64,000 nucleotides of DNA from Pseudovibrio sp. Tun.PSC04-5.I4 (lineage in GTDB: Bacteria > Pseudomonadota > Alphaproteobacteria > Rhizobiales > Stappiaceae): contig NZ_FNLB01000006.1 of assembly GCF_900104145.1 (NCBI RefSeq), positions 1,509,001 to 1,573,000 of the forward strand, written 5' to 3'. The notes beneath the pieces are model-generated. The model made no database searches, had not been told where the DNA came from, and worked only from the letters and a program-made list of their open reading frames with translations. Shown here piece by piece: positions 34,472 through 44,421 of the stretch (position 1 is the stretch's first letter; each line of letters opens with the position of its first letter). The position numbers and the translations under genes were made by a program.

Positions 34472-37357
34472 TTAGTTGCGGCGTACGTAACAATCACCAC
34501 CTGCGGATTTAAATTCACCACAGAACGTATTGGCACTCGTCGGCCCATCAAACGGCACCTGAATACGGTAGAACACACCTTTATCGCCCAAATCTGCCCG
34601 CGTAATCACTGGAGTAACCAGCGCCATCAGGTTCGGGTAACGCCGATTGTATGAGCTAATCTGCCCTTTTGCTTGCTCCACAGTCCGCACAGAAGCCACT
34701 TGCACAATGTAGGTTCCTGTCGGAATCTCACCTTCAACACCATTACCCAGTGTCGGAGTTGGGGCAATGGCCTGCGGGTTAACGGCAGCTGTCTGCGCCG
34801 ACCGGCCACCCGTCAAATCAAGCGGAGTGTTGGCAGCGCGAGGCGCCTGACGTACTGGCTGCAATGGAGCTAGAGTATTGCTCTGAACCCCTGTGTTGGC
34901 AGAGGCCGTCACGAACGGTTTGGATTGCGGCATAACATTTACATTGGCAAGCGCACCGCGTGCGATAGATGCAACAGCCTGAGCACCCGGATCCGACGCA
35001 TTTGCAAAGGCATCACTCAACGACGTTGGCTGGTTTGCAGCCGCAGCCTGCTGGTTCGCGCTTTGATTTTCACCCGGAAGTGGAGCCCACTGGCCAGAGC
35101 CCGATGCTGCGCTCTGCTGCGGATTGGCCGTACGAACTGTGCTTGTGGTTACAATGCGCTGTGTGTTGGTAGGCTGCGCAACACCAGTGCCCTGACGCTG
35201 AACAATGGTGCCATCTGGTCGCACAGTTACAGTCACAACCTTCTTCGGCTTATTCACTTCAAACACACCACGTGTCGCCGTATCGGTCTCGCGAGGAGCT
35301 GGCGGGAGAGACTCAACAGCAGCGTTTTCACGCTGGACCATCCGCTCGCCATCTGCCGGCTGAGCTGCTTCCTGTGGTGAGAAGATCTTAGCTTGATCAT
35401 TCTTTGGCTGGTCCGAGGCTGCCGGCACTTCTTTCATTGCAGACGCATCAGCACGGATAATCGGTGGAGCTGTCGCATTACCGCCAGCACCGCCAAAGTC
35501 GATAAAGAACAGACCGGCACCGCCCACAGCAACAATCGCAGCGATGGAAGCAGCAGCCATCAGGCCTTTTCGCATTCCGCCGCCACTGCGCACATCTTCG
35601 TGCGGCATATCAACGGAAATCCGCGGAACAGCTTGCGGCAGCACGCCGCCATCAAGGCTTGGGTCTTCCTGACGCATCGCTTGCGCAACTGCGTCCAGAT
35701 CATAACCACCCGGAGGTGGAGATTGCTCTTCACTCCCCTTATGAGTGGCATTCAAAGCTGCCTGATGCGCTGCCTCTGTCTGCGCAAGCTTCTCAGCTGC
35801 CGCAGGCCAGGACATTTCATCAAGGGAAGGATCGTCAGCAACGCCTTCATCAAGCTGCCATGCGTCTTCGTTCTCATTAGCGAATGGATCGATTTCCTGA
35901 GCAACCTGCTCAAAACCAGCACTCATCGCCTCAAATTCGTTGAGCTCAGCCTTAACGTCCGGCTCAAGATCTGGCTCTGGTTCCGGTTGAGGTTCCCGTG
36001 CAATTTCATCCGCGAAGATATCATCAACGCCGGTTTCAATCTCACGCGCATAATTTATCGGCTCAGCGGCCCTCAAACGTTCATAGGCTGCAACAGGCTC
36101 TGCAGCAACTTCCTCATGCGCTGGCTCGTCCAGACTAAACTCAGCCATCAACGCATCTTCAAGATGTTTGGACGGAATAGAGGGCGTTGGCGCGGGTGCA
36201 ACAGGTACAGTCCGAGAAACCGGAGCTACACCCTCAAGACCCGTCTCAAGCGCAAAGGCGCTCATATCAGGCTCAAATTGAACAGCTGGAGCCGTATCAT
36301 CATGAGTACGGCGCAGCTTTAGCTCGCTAGAAACAGGCTGGGCAGGAGTAGCCGTAGCAGCAGCTGTCGCACGCTCTGCAGCCCGTTCTGCACGCCAGCT
36401 GTCGTAATCCATCTGAGACAGCTCGTTCAGCGCCTTAGGCTCTGGAGAAACTGGCGCAGGAGCCACTGGTTCAGGAGTTGGAGCAACTGGCTCATAAGAC
36501 GGCGTAACCCTCTCAGAGGCATATTGCGGATCAGCAGAACGACGACCAAGGCGCTCACGCAATGTCAGTTCAGGGCGAGCACCGCCGGAATCCATTGCAT
36601 CAAGTGTAGGCGTTGCGCGGCTCACCACACGTGCAGGACGCGCAGTAATCTCACGCTCAATCTCGGTCGGGTTCAAAGAGGCAACGAGGCTCTCTTCCAG
36701 ATCACGAGACAAAACATCATCAATCTCACTGGCCAAAGCAACTTCAGCTGCGGAAACAGTTTCATTCATATAATTTGGATCCACCCGGTCCGCAGCAAAT
36801 TCCACTGCTGGAGCAGGCTCTTGAACAGGAGCTGCATAGTGCTGTGCACTCGGAATACTCTGAGGTTCCTGCACAGGGCGTGCTTTGGGAACCGGAGGCA
36901 GATCGCTGACATAATCTACAGCCGCATTTGAACCACCAACTGAGAGCGCAGCCGCGCTCAGATCAGCAAACGGATCAATATAACTGTCGGAATGGGACGA
37001 GCTCTTAGGGGATGCAAAAACTGCATCCAGAGCAGCAAAGGAATCCTGTGGCTCTGCGGGCTCAGTGGTTTCAATTGAGCCAACAGCATGTGGTTGCGCA
37101 CCAGCAGCCCGAGAACCGTCATATCCACGGTCCGCCTCGCCACCAGCACTGCGTTCATCGTTTTTCGGGAACAGCGGCTTTTCTGAGAGGTGGCTTTCAA
37201 CGCGAGAACTCGGTCGGTAGGCGCTAGCGCTTTTCCCGACTATTCGAGCAAGTTCTACAAGCGGATCTTCATCGCCAACCCACTGTTGCGGTTCATCGCC
37301 TGCTGTTTGCCTAGCAGAAACCTCACCCGGTTCCGGATAATTGGAGCGATTAGTCAT
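34472..37357 (-). CDS. Large SPOR-domain membrane protein
   Basis: A very long (about 961 residues) SPOR protein. The first 590 residues are low-complexity, acidic and rich in Pro, Ala and Glu. One membrane helix (about 596-618, AAASIAAIVAVGGAGLFFI) follows, then a Pro/Ala/Gln-rich periplasmic linker and a C-terminal SPOR domain (about last 80 residues, from GTYIVQVASVRTVEQA). SPOR domains bind denuded glycan strands at the septum, so a division-site role is likely. The usual length in relatives is variable. The ATG at MTNRSNYPEPGE is preferred; a GTG 21 codons upstream lies in a hairpin. Confidence 0.87.
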   Translation of the reverse strand: MTNRSNYPEPGEVSARQTAGDEPQQWVGDEDPLVELARIVGKSASAYRPSSRVESHLSEKPLFPKNDERSAGGEADRGYDGSRAAGAQPHAVGSIETTEPAEPQDSFAALDAVFASPKSSSHSDSYIDPFADLSAAALSVGGSNAAVDYVSDLPPVPKARPVQEPQSIPSAQHYAAPVQEPAPAVEFAADRVDPNYMNETVSAAEVALASEIDDVLSRDLEESLVASLNPTEIEREITARPARVVSRATPTLDAMDSGGARPELTLRERLGRRSADPQYASERVTPSYEPVAPTPEPVAPAPVSPEPKALNELSQMDYDSWRAERAAERATAAATATPAQPVSSELKLRRTHDDTAPAVQFEPDMSAFALETGLEGVAPVSRTVPVAPAPTPSIPSKHLEDALMAEFSLDEPAHEEVAAEPVAAYERLRAAEPINYAREIETGVDDIFADEIAREPQPEPEPDLEPDVKAELNEFEAMSAGFEQVAQEIDPFANENEDAWQLDEGVADDPSLDEMSWPAAAEKLAQTEAAHQAALNATHKGSEEQSPPPGGYDLDAVAQAMRQEDPSLDGGVLPQAVPRISVDMPHEDVRSGGGMRKGLMAAASIAAIVAVGGAGLFFIDFGGAGGNATAPPIIRADASAMKEVPAASDQPKNDQAKIFSPQEAAQPADGERMVQRENAAVESLPPAPRETDTATRGVFEVNKPKKVVTVTVRPDGTIVQRQGTGVAQPTNTQRIVTTSTVRTANPQQSAASGSGQWAPLPGENQSANQQAAAANQPTSLSDAFANASDPGAQAVASIARGALANVNVMPQSKPFVTASANTGVQSNTLAPLQPVRQAPRAANTPLDLTGGRSAQTAAVNPQAIAPTPTLGNGVEGEIPTGTYIVQVASVRTVEQAKGQISSYNRRYPNLMALVTPVITRADLGDKGVFYRIQVPFDGPTSANTFCGEFKSAGGDCYVRRN

Positions 37358-37382
37358 TGCAGCGGTGTTTTCCCTTAAATCA

Positions 37383-37410
37383 GAGGTTCGCAATCCCCAC
37401 CGCGAACCTC
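37383..37410 (-). promoter_or_regulatory. Hairpin between argS and the SPOR gene
   Basis: Nine-base-pair perfect inverted repeat GAGGTTCGC/GCGAACCTC with a ten-base loop. It lies between the argS stop and the SPOR-gene ATG and covers an AGGAGG-like element, so it could control translation or a GTG start. Confidence 0.5.
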
Positions 37411-37437
37411 CTGTACTCACTTAACTATGCCCAGGCA

Positions 37438-39192
37438 CTAGCGCATTTCATTTGGTGCTATGACGCCCAAAACATTGAGGCCAGAAGCGATCACTTGTGA
37501 AACTGCATAGACTAACGCGAGTCGAGCTTTGGTTAATTCTGGCGTTTTATCATTAATAAAGCGTAATTGCGGCTTTTCCTTGCCTCGTGACCAGTGGCTA
37601 TGAAGCGCATTTGCCAGCTCATAAAGGTAGAATGCAACACGGTGCGGCTCGTGATTTTCCGAGGCACCCTCTACGATTCTTGGCCATTGAGCCATCTTGG
37701 CGATCAGGGTAAGTTCACCCTCATCTTCAAGTTGTGCAAAATCCGCCGACTGCAGTTCACCAGGTGTGTTGGAGAACCAATTCAGTTCCTCAACAGCCTG
37801 ACGCAGCACAGAACGACACCGAGCATGACCGTATTGAACGTAGAACACCGGGTTGTCTTTTGACTGTTCTGTCACCTTGTCAAAATCGAAGTCCAGAGGC
37901 GCATCATTCTTACGATAGAGCATCATAAAGCGTACCGCATCTACCCCCACCGCATCAACCACATCACGAAGGGTGACGAAATTACCAGAGCGCTTGGACA
38001 TTTTGAACGGCTCGCCGCCCTTAAACAGCTTCACCAACTGACAAAGACGGACGATCACATCCACTTTGCCGTCAGAAATTGCGTTCCCAACCGCTTCAAG
38101 ACGTTTCACATAACCCGCATGATCCGCACCAAAAACAAAAATCAGCTCTTTAAAGTCACGTTCCACCTTATCGCGCATGTAAGCAACGTCAGCGGCAAAA
38201 TAGGTGTAGCTGCCGTCAGATTTCGCCAACGGGCGGTCAATGTCATCGCCGTAGTTGGAAGAACGGAACAATGTCTGCTCGCGGTCCTCCCAGTCATCAG
38301 GAAGCTCACCTTTTGGCGGTGGCAAAGTACCGTTGTAAACCAGATCACGCTTGCGCAGCGTATCAAGGGTTTCATCAATCGCCCGGCCCTGACCATGCAT
38401 GGATTTTTCAGAGAAAAACACATCGTGGCGGACGTTCAGCTTGGAAAGGTCTTCGCGAACCAGATCCATCATCTTTTCAATAGCAAAGGCTTTTAAAATT
38501 GCATGACGCTCGCCTTCACCCATGTCGATAAGACCGCGGCCATAGGTTTCAACAAGGGCTGTGCCAACCGGGACAAGGTAGTCACCTGGGTACAGACCCT
38601 CTGGAATTGCCCCAATGTCTTCGCCCAGAGCTTCACGGTAACGCAGGAAAGTAGATTTCGCCAGCGTATCAATCTGAGAGCCCGCATCGTTGATGAGGTA
38701 TTCACGCGTCACATCATAACCGGAAAAGGCAAGCAGGTTTGCCAGCGCATCACCAACCACAGCGCCGCGGGTGTGCCCCACATGCAACGGACCGGTCGGG
38801 TTCGCAGAAACATACTCAACGTTGACCTTCAGGCCATTGCCGCGGGAGGATTCACCAAACTTTTTGCCCTCAGCAACAACCTCGGTGATCACACGTTCCC
38901 AAATGACCCGGCTTACTCGGATGTTGATGAAGCCCGGCCCGGCAACATCAACAGCTTCGACTTCACTGTCGGCGCGCAGGCCCTCGGCAATCTTTGTCGC
39001 AAGATCACGCGGCTTCATCTTCAGCTGTTTGGCCAGCACCATGGCGGCGTTGGTCGCCAGATCGCCATGAGCAGCATCCCGAGGAGGTTCAACAGTAACA
39101 CGTCGAAGGTCAAGCTCCGGCGCGTCAGCAGCAAGGTCCAGGCCCTTGACTACTTTGTTTACCCTTTCGGCGAAGTCTGCGAAGATGTTCAT
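37438..39192 (-). CDS. argS: Arginine--tRNA ligase
   Basis: ArgRS (584 residues), a class I synthetase. The HIGH motif reads HVGH in PTGPLHVGHTRGAVVGD and the KMSKS motif reads KMSKR in FKMSKRSGNFVTL. The N-terminal additional domain starts MNIFADFAERV, and the anticodon-binding helical domain ends the protein. The upstream nine-codon extension has no support. It lies after dgt and before the SPOR gene, an order usual in Hyphomicrobiales. Confidence 0.97.
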   Translation of the reverse strand: MNIFADFAERVNKVVKGLDLAADAPELDLRRVTVEPPRDAAHGDLATNAAMVLAKQLKMKPRDLATKIAEGLRADSEVEAVDVAGPGFINIRVSRVIWERVITEVVAEGKKFGESSRGNGLKVNVEYVSANPTGPLHVGHTRGAVVGDALANLLAFSGYDVTREYLINDAGSQIDTLAKSTFLRYREALGEDIGAIPEGLYPGDYLVPVGTALVETYGRGLIDMGEGERHAILKAFAIEKMMDLVREDLSKLNVRHDVFFSEKSMHGQGRAIDETLDTLRKRDLVYNGTLPPPKGELPDDWEDREQTLFRSSNYGDDIDRPLAKSDGSYTYFAADVAYMRDKVERDFKELIFVFGADHAGYVKRLEAVGNAISDGKVDVIVRLCQLVKLFKGGEPFKMSKRSGNFVTLRDVVDAVGVDAVRFMMLYRKNDAPLDFDFDKVTEQSKDNPVFYVQYGHARCRSVLRQAVEELNWFSNTPGELQSADFAQLEDEGELTLIAKMAQWPRIVEGASENHEPHRVAFYLYELANALHSHWSRGKEKPQLRFINDKTPELTKARLALVYAVSQVIASGLNVLGVIAPNEMR

Positions 39193-39283
39193 TTTTAATA
39201 GCCCAATTTGACAGGCCAAAAGGAATGTAAAACCGAGGTTCTAAGCACTCTTCCTATGGCTTGATTTTGTTTGCGTTGGCGCA

Positions 39284-40501
39284 TTACCCCAGTTCTGGGG
39301 TATCGTCAAATAATCGTCTGTGTTCATCTATGGCATAGCGGTCGGTCATACCGGCAATAAAATCACATACCCTACGGGCAACAACCTCTTTGCTTTCTGC
39401 AGCCAATCCATCACACCATGGTTCTGGCATTCTTTCCGGTGTCTTAAAGTATCCGTAAAACAAATCCCGAACCACTTTAGACACCTGCTTACGAACCGCC
39501 AGGACACTTTTATGCCGGTAGAGATTTGCGAACAAAAACTCTTTCAGTTCGCGCTCTTCTCGCGCCATTTCAGTTGAAAAGGCAATAACAGGGCCATTTG
39601 CATCACGAATATCCCCGCATTTCTTGGGTGAAAGGCGATTAATTCGCGAAATACTCTGCGCAATCACATCTTCAACCATACCGGTAATACATCTACGGCC
39701 AATTTCATGGATCCGGCGCGCATCTTCAAGCTGCGGGTATTTCTGGTCAACTTCCTCTAAAATACGTCTCAGATACGGCACCTGCTTCATCCCCTCAAAG
39801 GTCAGCAAGCCCGCTCGAAGCCCGTCATCCAGATCATGCGCATCATAGGCAATATCGTCAGCGATCGCGGCAGCCTGAGCCTCTGCACTTGGCCATGACC
39901 ACAGCATCAAATCCTGCTGCTTGGCATATTCTCTCACAGCAAACGGCAAGCCCTTTTCTTTCAACTTACCGCAAGCACGCCCATCTCCATCGGTGAGTGG
40001 CCCATTGTGCTTGACCAGCCCCTCCAGCGTTTCCCACGCCAGATTGAGCCCATCAAACTCCGCATAGCGGCGCTCAAGATCTGTCACAATGCGCAAGGAT
40101 TGGGCGTTATGGTCAAATCCGCCATACTCCCTCATGCACGCATGCAGCACGTCCTCGCCCTCATGTCCAAACGGGGCATGGCCAAGGTCATGCGCCAATG
40201 CCAGACATTCAGCCAGATCTTCATCCAGCCGCAAAGCACGCGCCAGAGACCGCGCCACCTGAGAGACCTCAATGGAGTGGGTTAACCGGGTACGGAAATG
40301 ATCACCCTCATGATACACAAACACCTGCGTCTTGTGCTTTAACCGGCGAAAGGCGGCGGAATGGATGATACGATCACGATCACGCTGGAATGGCGTACGG
40401 GTCGGGCTTTCAGGTTCGTCATAAAGCCGCCCCTGACTAAGCTCGGGATCAACGGCATAATCAGCTCTTGGTTGAGCACCATACCCAAGTGTCTTGACCA
40501 T
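39284..40501 (-). CDS. dgt: Deoxyguanosinetriphosphate triphosphohydrolase-like protein
   Basis: A 405-residue HD-domain phosphohydrolase that removes triphosphate from dNTPs. The HD metal site is formed by His in RLTHSIEVSQVARSLA, the pair in LAHDLGHAPFGHEGE, and a later Asp in DDIAYDAHDLDDGL. The family has two branches; this is the type 2 (dGTPase-like) form, whose natural substrate range is less certain. It diverges from erpA. Confidence 0.93.
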   Translation of the reverse strand: MVKTLGYGAQPRADYAVDPELSQGRLYDEPESPTRTPFQRDRDRIIHSAAFRRLKHKTQVFVYHEGDHFRTRLTHSIEVSQVARSLARALRLDEDLAECLALAHDLGHAPFGHEGEDVLHACMREYGGFDHNAQSLRIVTDLERRYAEFDGLNLAWETLEGLVKHNGPLTDGDGRACGKLKEKGLPFAVREYAKQQDLMLWSWPSAEAQAAAIADDIAYDAHDLDDGLRAGLLTFEGMKQVPYLRRILEEVDQKYPQLEDARRIHEIGRRCITGMVEDVIAQSISRINRLSPKKCGDIRDANGPVIAFSTEMAREERELKEFLFANLYRHKSVLAVRKQVSKVVRDLFYGYFKTPERMPEPWCDGLAAESKEVVARRVCDFIAGMTDRYAIDEHRRLFDDTPELG

Positions 40502-40764
40502 TTATTATTCCCTACCCCGTGCCATTGCCCGCGACTATACGGCTGCAAGGCCATTTTTTTCGCACCACAACCCACATCATTTTTTCATATCACAGCAATG
40601 ACATAACACCTGTGAAGGCCCTGTAAACAAATGGTTTTCAGCCCCATTTGTAATTTAGCAATAAAAACCTATGGAAATTACAGTTTAGAACACCTAAATA
40701 CTCTAATAATGAATGCGAAGCGACGAGCCCGTAACACCCCTCTGATTGAGCCCCTGATAGTACC

Positions 40765-41106
40765 ATGACCCAGACTCCAGAAAACACAGTTGCTTTGACC
40801 GACAACGCAGCAAAGCGCGTTGCCCAAATTCTCGCAAAAGAAGTTGACGGCAGTATGCTGCGCGTTTCCGTTGAAGGCGGGGGATGCTCCGGTTTTCAAT
40901 ACAAATATGATATCGTCAAAGAGCAAGAAGAGGATGATCTCGTCCTTGCCAAACTTGGCGCGACGGTTCTGGTTGATACCGTTTCCCTGCAATACATGGC
41001 AGGATCGCAAATCGATTTCGTCACAGACATCATGGGCCAGTCCTTCCAGATCACCAACCCGCAAGCAGCAGCGGGCTGCGGATGTGGTACAAGTTTCTCC
41101 CTCTAA
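40765..41106 (+). CDS. erpA: Iron-sulfur cluster insertion protein ErpA
   Basis: ErpA (113 residues), an A-type carrier that delivers [4Fe-4S] clusters to apoproteins. The three ligand cysteines are Cys41 (GGGCSGFQY), Cys105 and Cys107 (AGCGCGTSF). No isc or suf genes are adjacent. A short inverted repeat with an Irr-like half (TTTAG-N5-CTAAA, 40684-40698) lies about 70 bases before the start; this is only suggestive. Confidence 0.93.
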   Translation: MTQTPENTVALTDNAAKRVAQILAKEVDGSMLRVSVEGGGCSGFQYKYDIVKEQEEDDLVLAKLGATVLVDTVSLQYMAGSQIDFVTDIMGQSFQITNPQAAAGCGCGTSFSL

Positions 41107-41370
41107 TCTACAGAGCATTGGTGGCACGGGCATAACTTTGCGGGGTAAATCGCCTCGCAAACAAAACCACGCAATGATCCCGCATTCCTTTCAAACCAAC
41201 GCACATTTCCACGCAAACGGTTTTATACCCGCCTCTAACGTACAGATATCCTCCCATCCACACCCCGTTTGACTGCTCACCTTGCCCTCGGCGCGAGCCA
41301 TGCTAGAACAATTTTAACAAATGAATTGAACAAGTAGCGCAGGCCTGCTGCTTCCTCGAAGGGAAACCCG

Positions 41371-42153
41371 ATGAAAATCGCGAGCTGGAACATCAACGGC
41401 GTCAAAGCACGGTTGGAAACGGCCCTCAAATGGTTGCAAGAAGAGCAGCCGGATATCGCCTGTTTTCAGGAAATCAAATCGGTTGATGAAACCTTCCCGC
41501 GCGCCCCTTTCGAAGAGCTCGGCTACAATCTGGAAACACATGGCCAAAAAGGCTTTAACGGCGTTGCTATCCTTTCCAAACGCCCGTTTGAAGAGGTCAT
41601 TCGCCGCCTTCCCGGCGACGATGAAGACGAGCAGGCTCGCTACATTGAAGCTGTGATTGCAGGCGACAACGAACCCGTCCGCGTCGGCTGTCTCTACCTG
41701 CCAAATGGCAACCCGACCGACACAGAAAAATTCCCATACAAACTGCGCTGGATGGACCGCCTCCACAAACACGCTCAAACCCAACTTGAGAAGGAAGAAG
41801 CCTTCCTGCTCATTGGCGATTACAACGTGATCCCGGAACCGGAAGACGCCAAGAACCCAGAAGCTTGGGTCGGCGATGCTCTCTACCGCCCGGAAAGCCG
41901 CCAACGCTTCCGTGCCCTGCTCAACCTCGGCTTTACCGAAGCCGTTCGCGCCACCAACACCGCCGCCGGCACATACACATTCTGGGACTACCAGGCAGGC
42001 GCATGGCAACGCGACAATGGCATCCGTATTGACCACCTGCTGCTCTCCCCTGAGGCAGCTCGCCTCATGCAAGGTGTAGGCATTGACAAACACGTCCGCG
42101 GCTGGGAAAAACCATCTGACCACGTACCTGTATGGGTCGAACTCTCCGCTTAA
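41371..42153 (+). CDS. xthA: Exodeoxyribonuclease III
   Basis: XthA (260 residues) is an AP endonuclease and 3'-5' exonuclease of base-excision repair. MKIASWNINGVKARLE begins the fold; the metal-binding Glu is in FQEIKS, the catalytic Asp/Asn pair in IGDYNVIPEPEDAKN, and the final Asp-His in SDHVPVWVEL. GIRIDHLLLS is also present. GAAGGGAAA precedes the ATG. There is no adjacent repair gene. Confidence 0.96.
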   Translation: MKIASWNINGVKARLETALKWLQEEQPDIACFQEIKSVDETFPRAPFEELGYNLETHGQKGFNGVAILSKRPFEEVIRRLPGDDEDEQARYIEAVIAGDNEPVRVGCLYLPNGNPTDTEKFPYKLRWMDRLHKHAQTQLEKEEAFLLIGDYNVIPEPEDAKNPEAWVGDALYRPESRQRFRALLNLGFTEAVRATNTAAGTYTFWDYQAGAWQRDNGIRIDHLLLSPEAARLMQGVGIDKHVRGWEKPSDHVPVWVELSA

Positions 42154-42237
42154 AGCATATTCTGGGACAACTCCTGCTCCCAATTCCAATTACGTAAAAA
42201 TATTAAATAACAACAAGATAGTCTGGGAGGACATCTG

Positions 42238-43296
42238 ATGGGTTGGCAACCAGCTGATACACGTTATGATTCCATGAAGTACAACCGCTGCGGAAAAAGC
42301 GGTCTGAAACTACCGGCCATTTCTCTCGGTCTTTGGCACAATTTCGGAGAGATTACGCCGCACGAAACCAAGCGCGAAATGTGTCGGACCGCATTTGATC
42401 TCGGGATCACCCACTTCGATCTGGCAAACAACTACGGCCCACCTCCAGGCAGCGCGGAAACCGCATTTGGCGAGATCCTGCGCACCGATTTTGCAGGCTA
42501 CCGTGATGAGCTGGTTATCTCCTCAAAAGCTGGTTACGACATGTGGCCGGGACCTTATGGCGAATGGGGCAGCCGTAAATACTTGATCTCAAGTCTGGAT
42601 CAATCCCTGAAGCGTATGGGCCTTGACTACGTCGATATCTTCTATTCCCACCGCTTCGATCCGGAAACGCCGCTTGAAGAGACCATGATGGCGCTCGACC
42701 AGATCGTACGTCAGGGCAAGGCACTTTACGTAGGTATCTCCTCTTACAATTCCCAGCGCACCAAGGAAGCAACAGCAATCCTGAAAGAGCTGGGCACCCC
42801 TTGCCTCATTCACCAGCCAAGTTATTCCATGCTCAACCGCTGGGTAGAAGAGGATGGCCTGCTGGATACGCTTGAGGAAGAAGGCATTGGCTCTATTGTG
42901 TTTTCGCCGCTCGCACAGGGCATGCTGACCAACAAATATCTGAAGGACGTTCCGCAAGATAGCCGCGCTGGTAAACAGACTGGCTCGTTCCAGGAGAGCT
43001 TCCTCAATGAAACCACATTGAAGAACATTCGTGCACTCAACGAGATCGCCCAAAATCGCGGTCAAACACTGGCACAAATGGCTCTTGCATGGGTTCTGCG
43101 CGGTGGTCGCGTCACCTCCGCTCTAATCGGCGCGAGCCGCAAGGAACAAGTTATTGATTGTGCAGCAACAATCAATAATCTGGACTTCACTGCAGAAGAG
43201 CTGGCAGCTATCGACAAATACGCAACAGAGGCCAACATCAACCTCTGGGCTCAATCCGCAGAGCTCAAAGGCCCTGCTCGCCCTACCAAGAAATAA
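42238..43296 (+). CDS. Aldo/keto reductase, YghZ/GpR-like
   Basis: A 352-residue NADPH-dependent aldo/keto reductase. The catalytic tetrad is Asp61 (FDLANNYG), Tyr66, Lys97 (SSKAGYD) and His138 (YSHRFD). The sequence resembles E. coli YghZ, an L-glyceraldehyde 3-phosphate reductase that also reduces methylglyoxal; the exact substrate here is not shown. LIGASRKEQ is the cofactor-binding signature. GGGAGGA precedes the ATG; a later ATG at codon 13 is possible but has no ribosome binding site. The gene stands alone. Confidence 0.9.
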   Translation: MGWQPADTRYDSMKYNRCGKSGLKLPAISLGLWHNFGEITPHETKREMCRTAFDLGITHFDLANNYGPPPGSAETAFGEILRTDFAGYRDELVISSKAGYDMWPGPYGEWGSRKYLISSLDQSLKRMGLDYVDIFYSHRFDPETPLEETMMALDQIVRQGKALYVGISSYNSQRTKEATAILKELGTPCLIHQPSYSMLNRWVEEDGLLDTLEEEGIGSIVFSPLAQGMLTNKYLKDVPQDSRAGKQTGSFQESFLNETTLKNIRALNEIAQNRGQTLAQMALAWVLRGGRVTSALIGASRKEQVIDCAATINNLDFTAEELAAIDKYATEANINLWAQSAELKGPARPTKK

Positions 43297-43313
43297 TCAG
43301 CAATGATAAGGAG

Positions 43314-43332
43314 TGCGGACTTCAGGTCCGCA
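43314..43332 (+). terminator. Possible terminator after the aldo/keto reductase
   Basis: Seven-base-pair stem TGCGGAC/GTCCGCA with a five-base loop. The following TTCTG is a poor T tract, so efficiency is doubtful. Confidence 0.4.
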
Positions 43333-43431
43333 TTCTGAACTATGGAGTTCAACAAGCTGCTTGCCGCATCAGTTTGAACTCAGGCGGTGGAGCGCATTTC
43401 TTCAAATTGTATGGCACGGCCCGGCCGGGAC

Positions 43432-43866
43432 TCAGCTTAAAAGGATTACCTGCCAATCTGGACCAGCTTCTTTTTTAATAAGGAAATGACTTTTGCAAAC
43501 CAGCTTGTTGTTCGCACCACTCCCCTTAGAAGGATAAGTCCCCGCGCCTTTATAGAAGCACACATTATTGTCCTGGATTTTCCATGACGTGGCAGTCACA
43601 ATTGGAAGATTGGGGAACCAGAGAAGGCTATTGTTGTTCCTATCGAAATAAACAACTTGAAATCCCATACCCTTGTAAAACAAAAGATAGGTGTAACCAG
43701 CCTGAGGGAATTCGAGATAGACAGTCTTCAGGTTTGCCACCCGAACAATTTCCTGAAGCATCTCTGCCTTACTACGTTTAACTGTTGTATTTTGCCCGGT
43801 TTGATTTGGTTCTTTCGCGCAGGCCACCAAGGCGATTGCCAAACAAAATACAGAAATTTCCCTCAT
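43432..43866 (-). CDS. Small lipoprotein of unknown function
   Basis: A 144-residue protein I do not recognise. The N terminus MREISVFCLAIALVACAKEP is a lipoprotein signal with lipobox LVAC and Cys16. The mature part is rich in aromatic residues and contains two further Cys (NVCFYKG and LVCKSHF) that could form a disulfide. GAGAGG precedes the chosen ATG; the longer upstream frame has no ribosome binding site. It diverges from nothing and lies between a hairpin and the CMD gene. Confidence 0.7.
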   Translation of the reverse strand: MREISVFCLAIALVACAKEPNQTGQNTTVKRSKAEMLQEIVRVANLKTVYLEFPQAGYTYLLFYKGMGFQVVYFDRNNNSLLWFPNLPIVTATSWKIQDNNVCFYKGAGTYPSKGSGANNKLVCKSHFLIKKEAGPDWQVILLS

Positions 43867-44014
43867 CAACCAGCCTCTCCCAACATGACACGAAGAGACC
43901 GTAGCCAAGATTATGGGCTTGTCCCACCCCGTTAAATACGCCCCGATAAATAGTTGGGATGTTAAATCATGGCGCATTTAAGAGGTGAGAAACCGACAGG
44001 TGTCTTGACCTGAC

Positions 44015-44389
44015 TTACGACCGAGGATCAAGCCCCTTCTCTTCAAAATACGCAATTGCTGTGTTCAATCCATTGAGGGCTGCGGGAACACCGGCATAAA
44101 CCGCCATCTGCCAGATAATCTCCATGATCTCAGTAGGGCGAGCACCGGCATTTAACGTGTGCTCAATATTCATCCGAAGTTGCGCGGATGTATGCCCACC
44201 CATTGCCGTTAGCGCTGCAACCGCACAGAGCTGCCGCGTCTTCAAATCGGCCCCTTCGCGTCCATAATGTTTGTCATAGGCCCAATCGACAACGGCTTCA
44301 GACATACCCGGCAATGCTGCATCATATTTGTCAGTAAGTGTTTGTTTTAGATTGGGGTTAAGTACGCCCAAAACCTTCTGTGCATCCAT
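44015..44389 (-). CDS. Carboxymuconolactone decarboxylase family protein
   Basis: A 124-residue CMD-family protein (AhpD-like fold). LKTRQLCAVAALTAMGGHTSAQLRMNIEHTLNAGA contains the family core, here with a Gly-Gly-His turn instead of the CxxC of AhpD peroxidases, so a thiol peroxidase role is unlikely. EIMEIIWQMAVYAGVPAALNGL ends the domain. GGAG lies before the ATG. It is directly downstream of a truncated merR-like gene; in many genomes MerR regulators sit beside CMD genes. Confidence 0.87.
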   Translation of the reverse strand: MDAQKVLGVLNPNLKQTLTDKYDAALPGMSEAVVDWAYDKHYGREGADLKTRQLCAVAALTAMGGHTSAQLRMNIEHTLNAGARPTEIMEIIWQMAVYAGVPAALNGLNTAIAYFEEKGLDPRS

Positions 44390-44421
44390 AGCAATTCTCC
44401 ATCATTATTGGTTGCTCAAGG

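Noticed and set aside
40678..41160. Minus-strand frame opposite erpA
   Set aside because: It covers erpA entirely in the opposite direction and has no credible start or domain.
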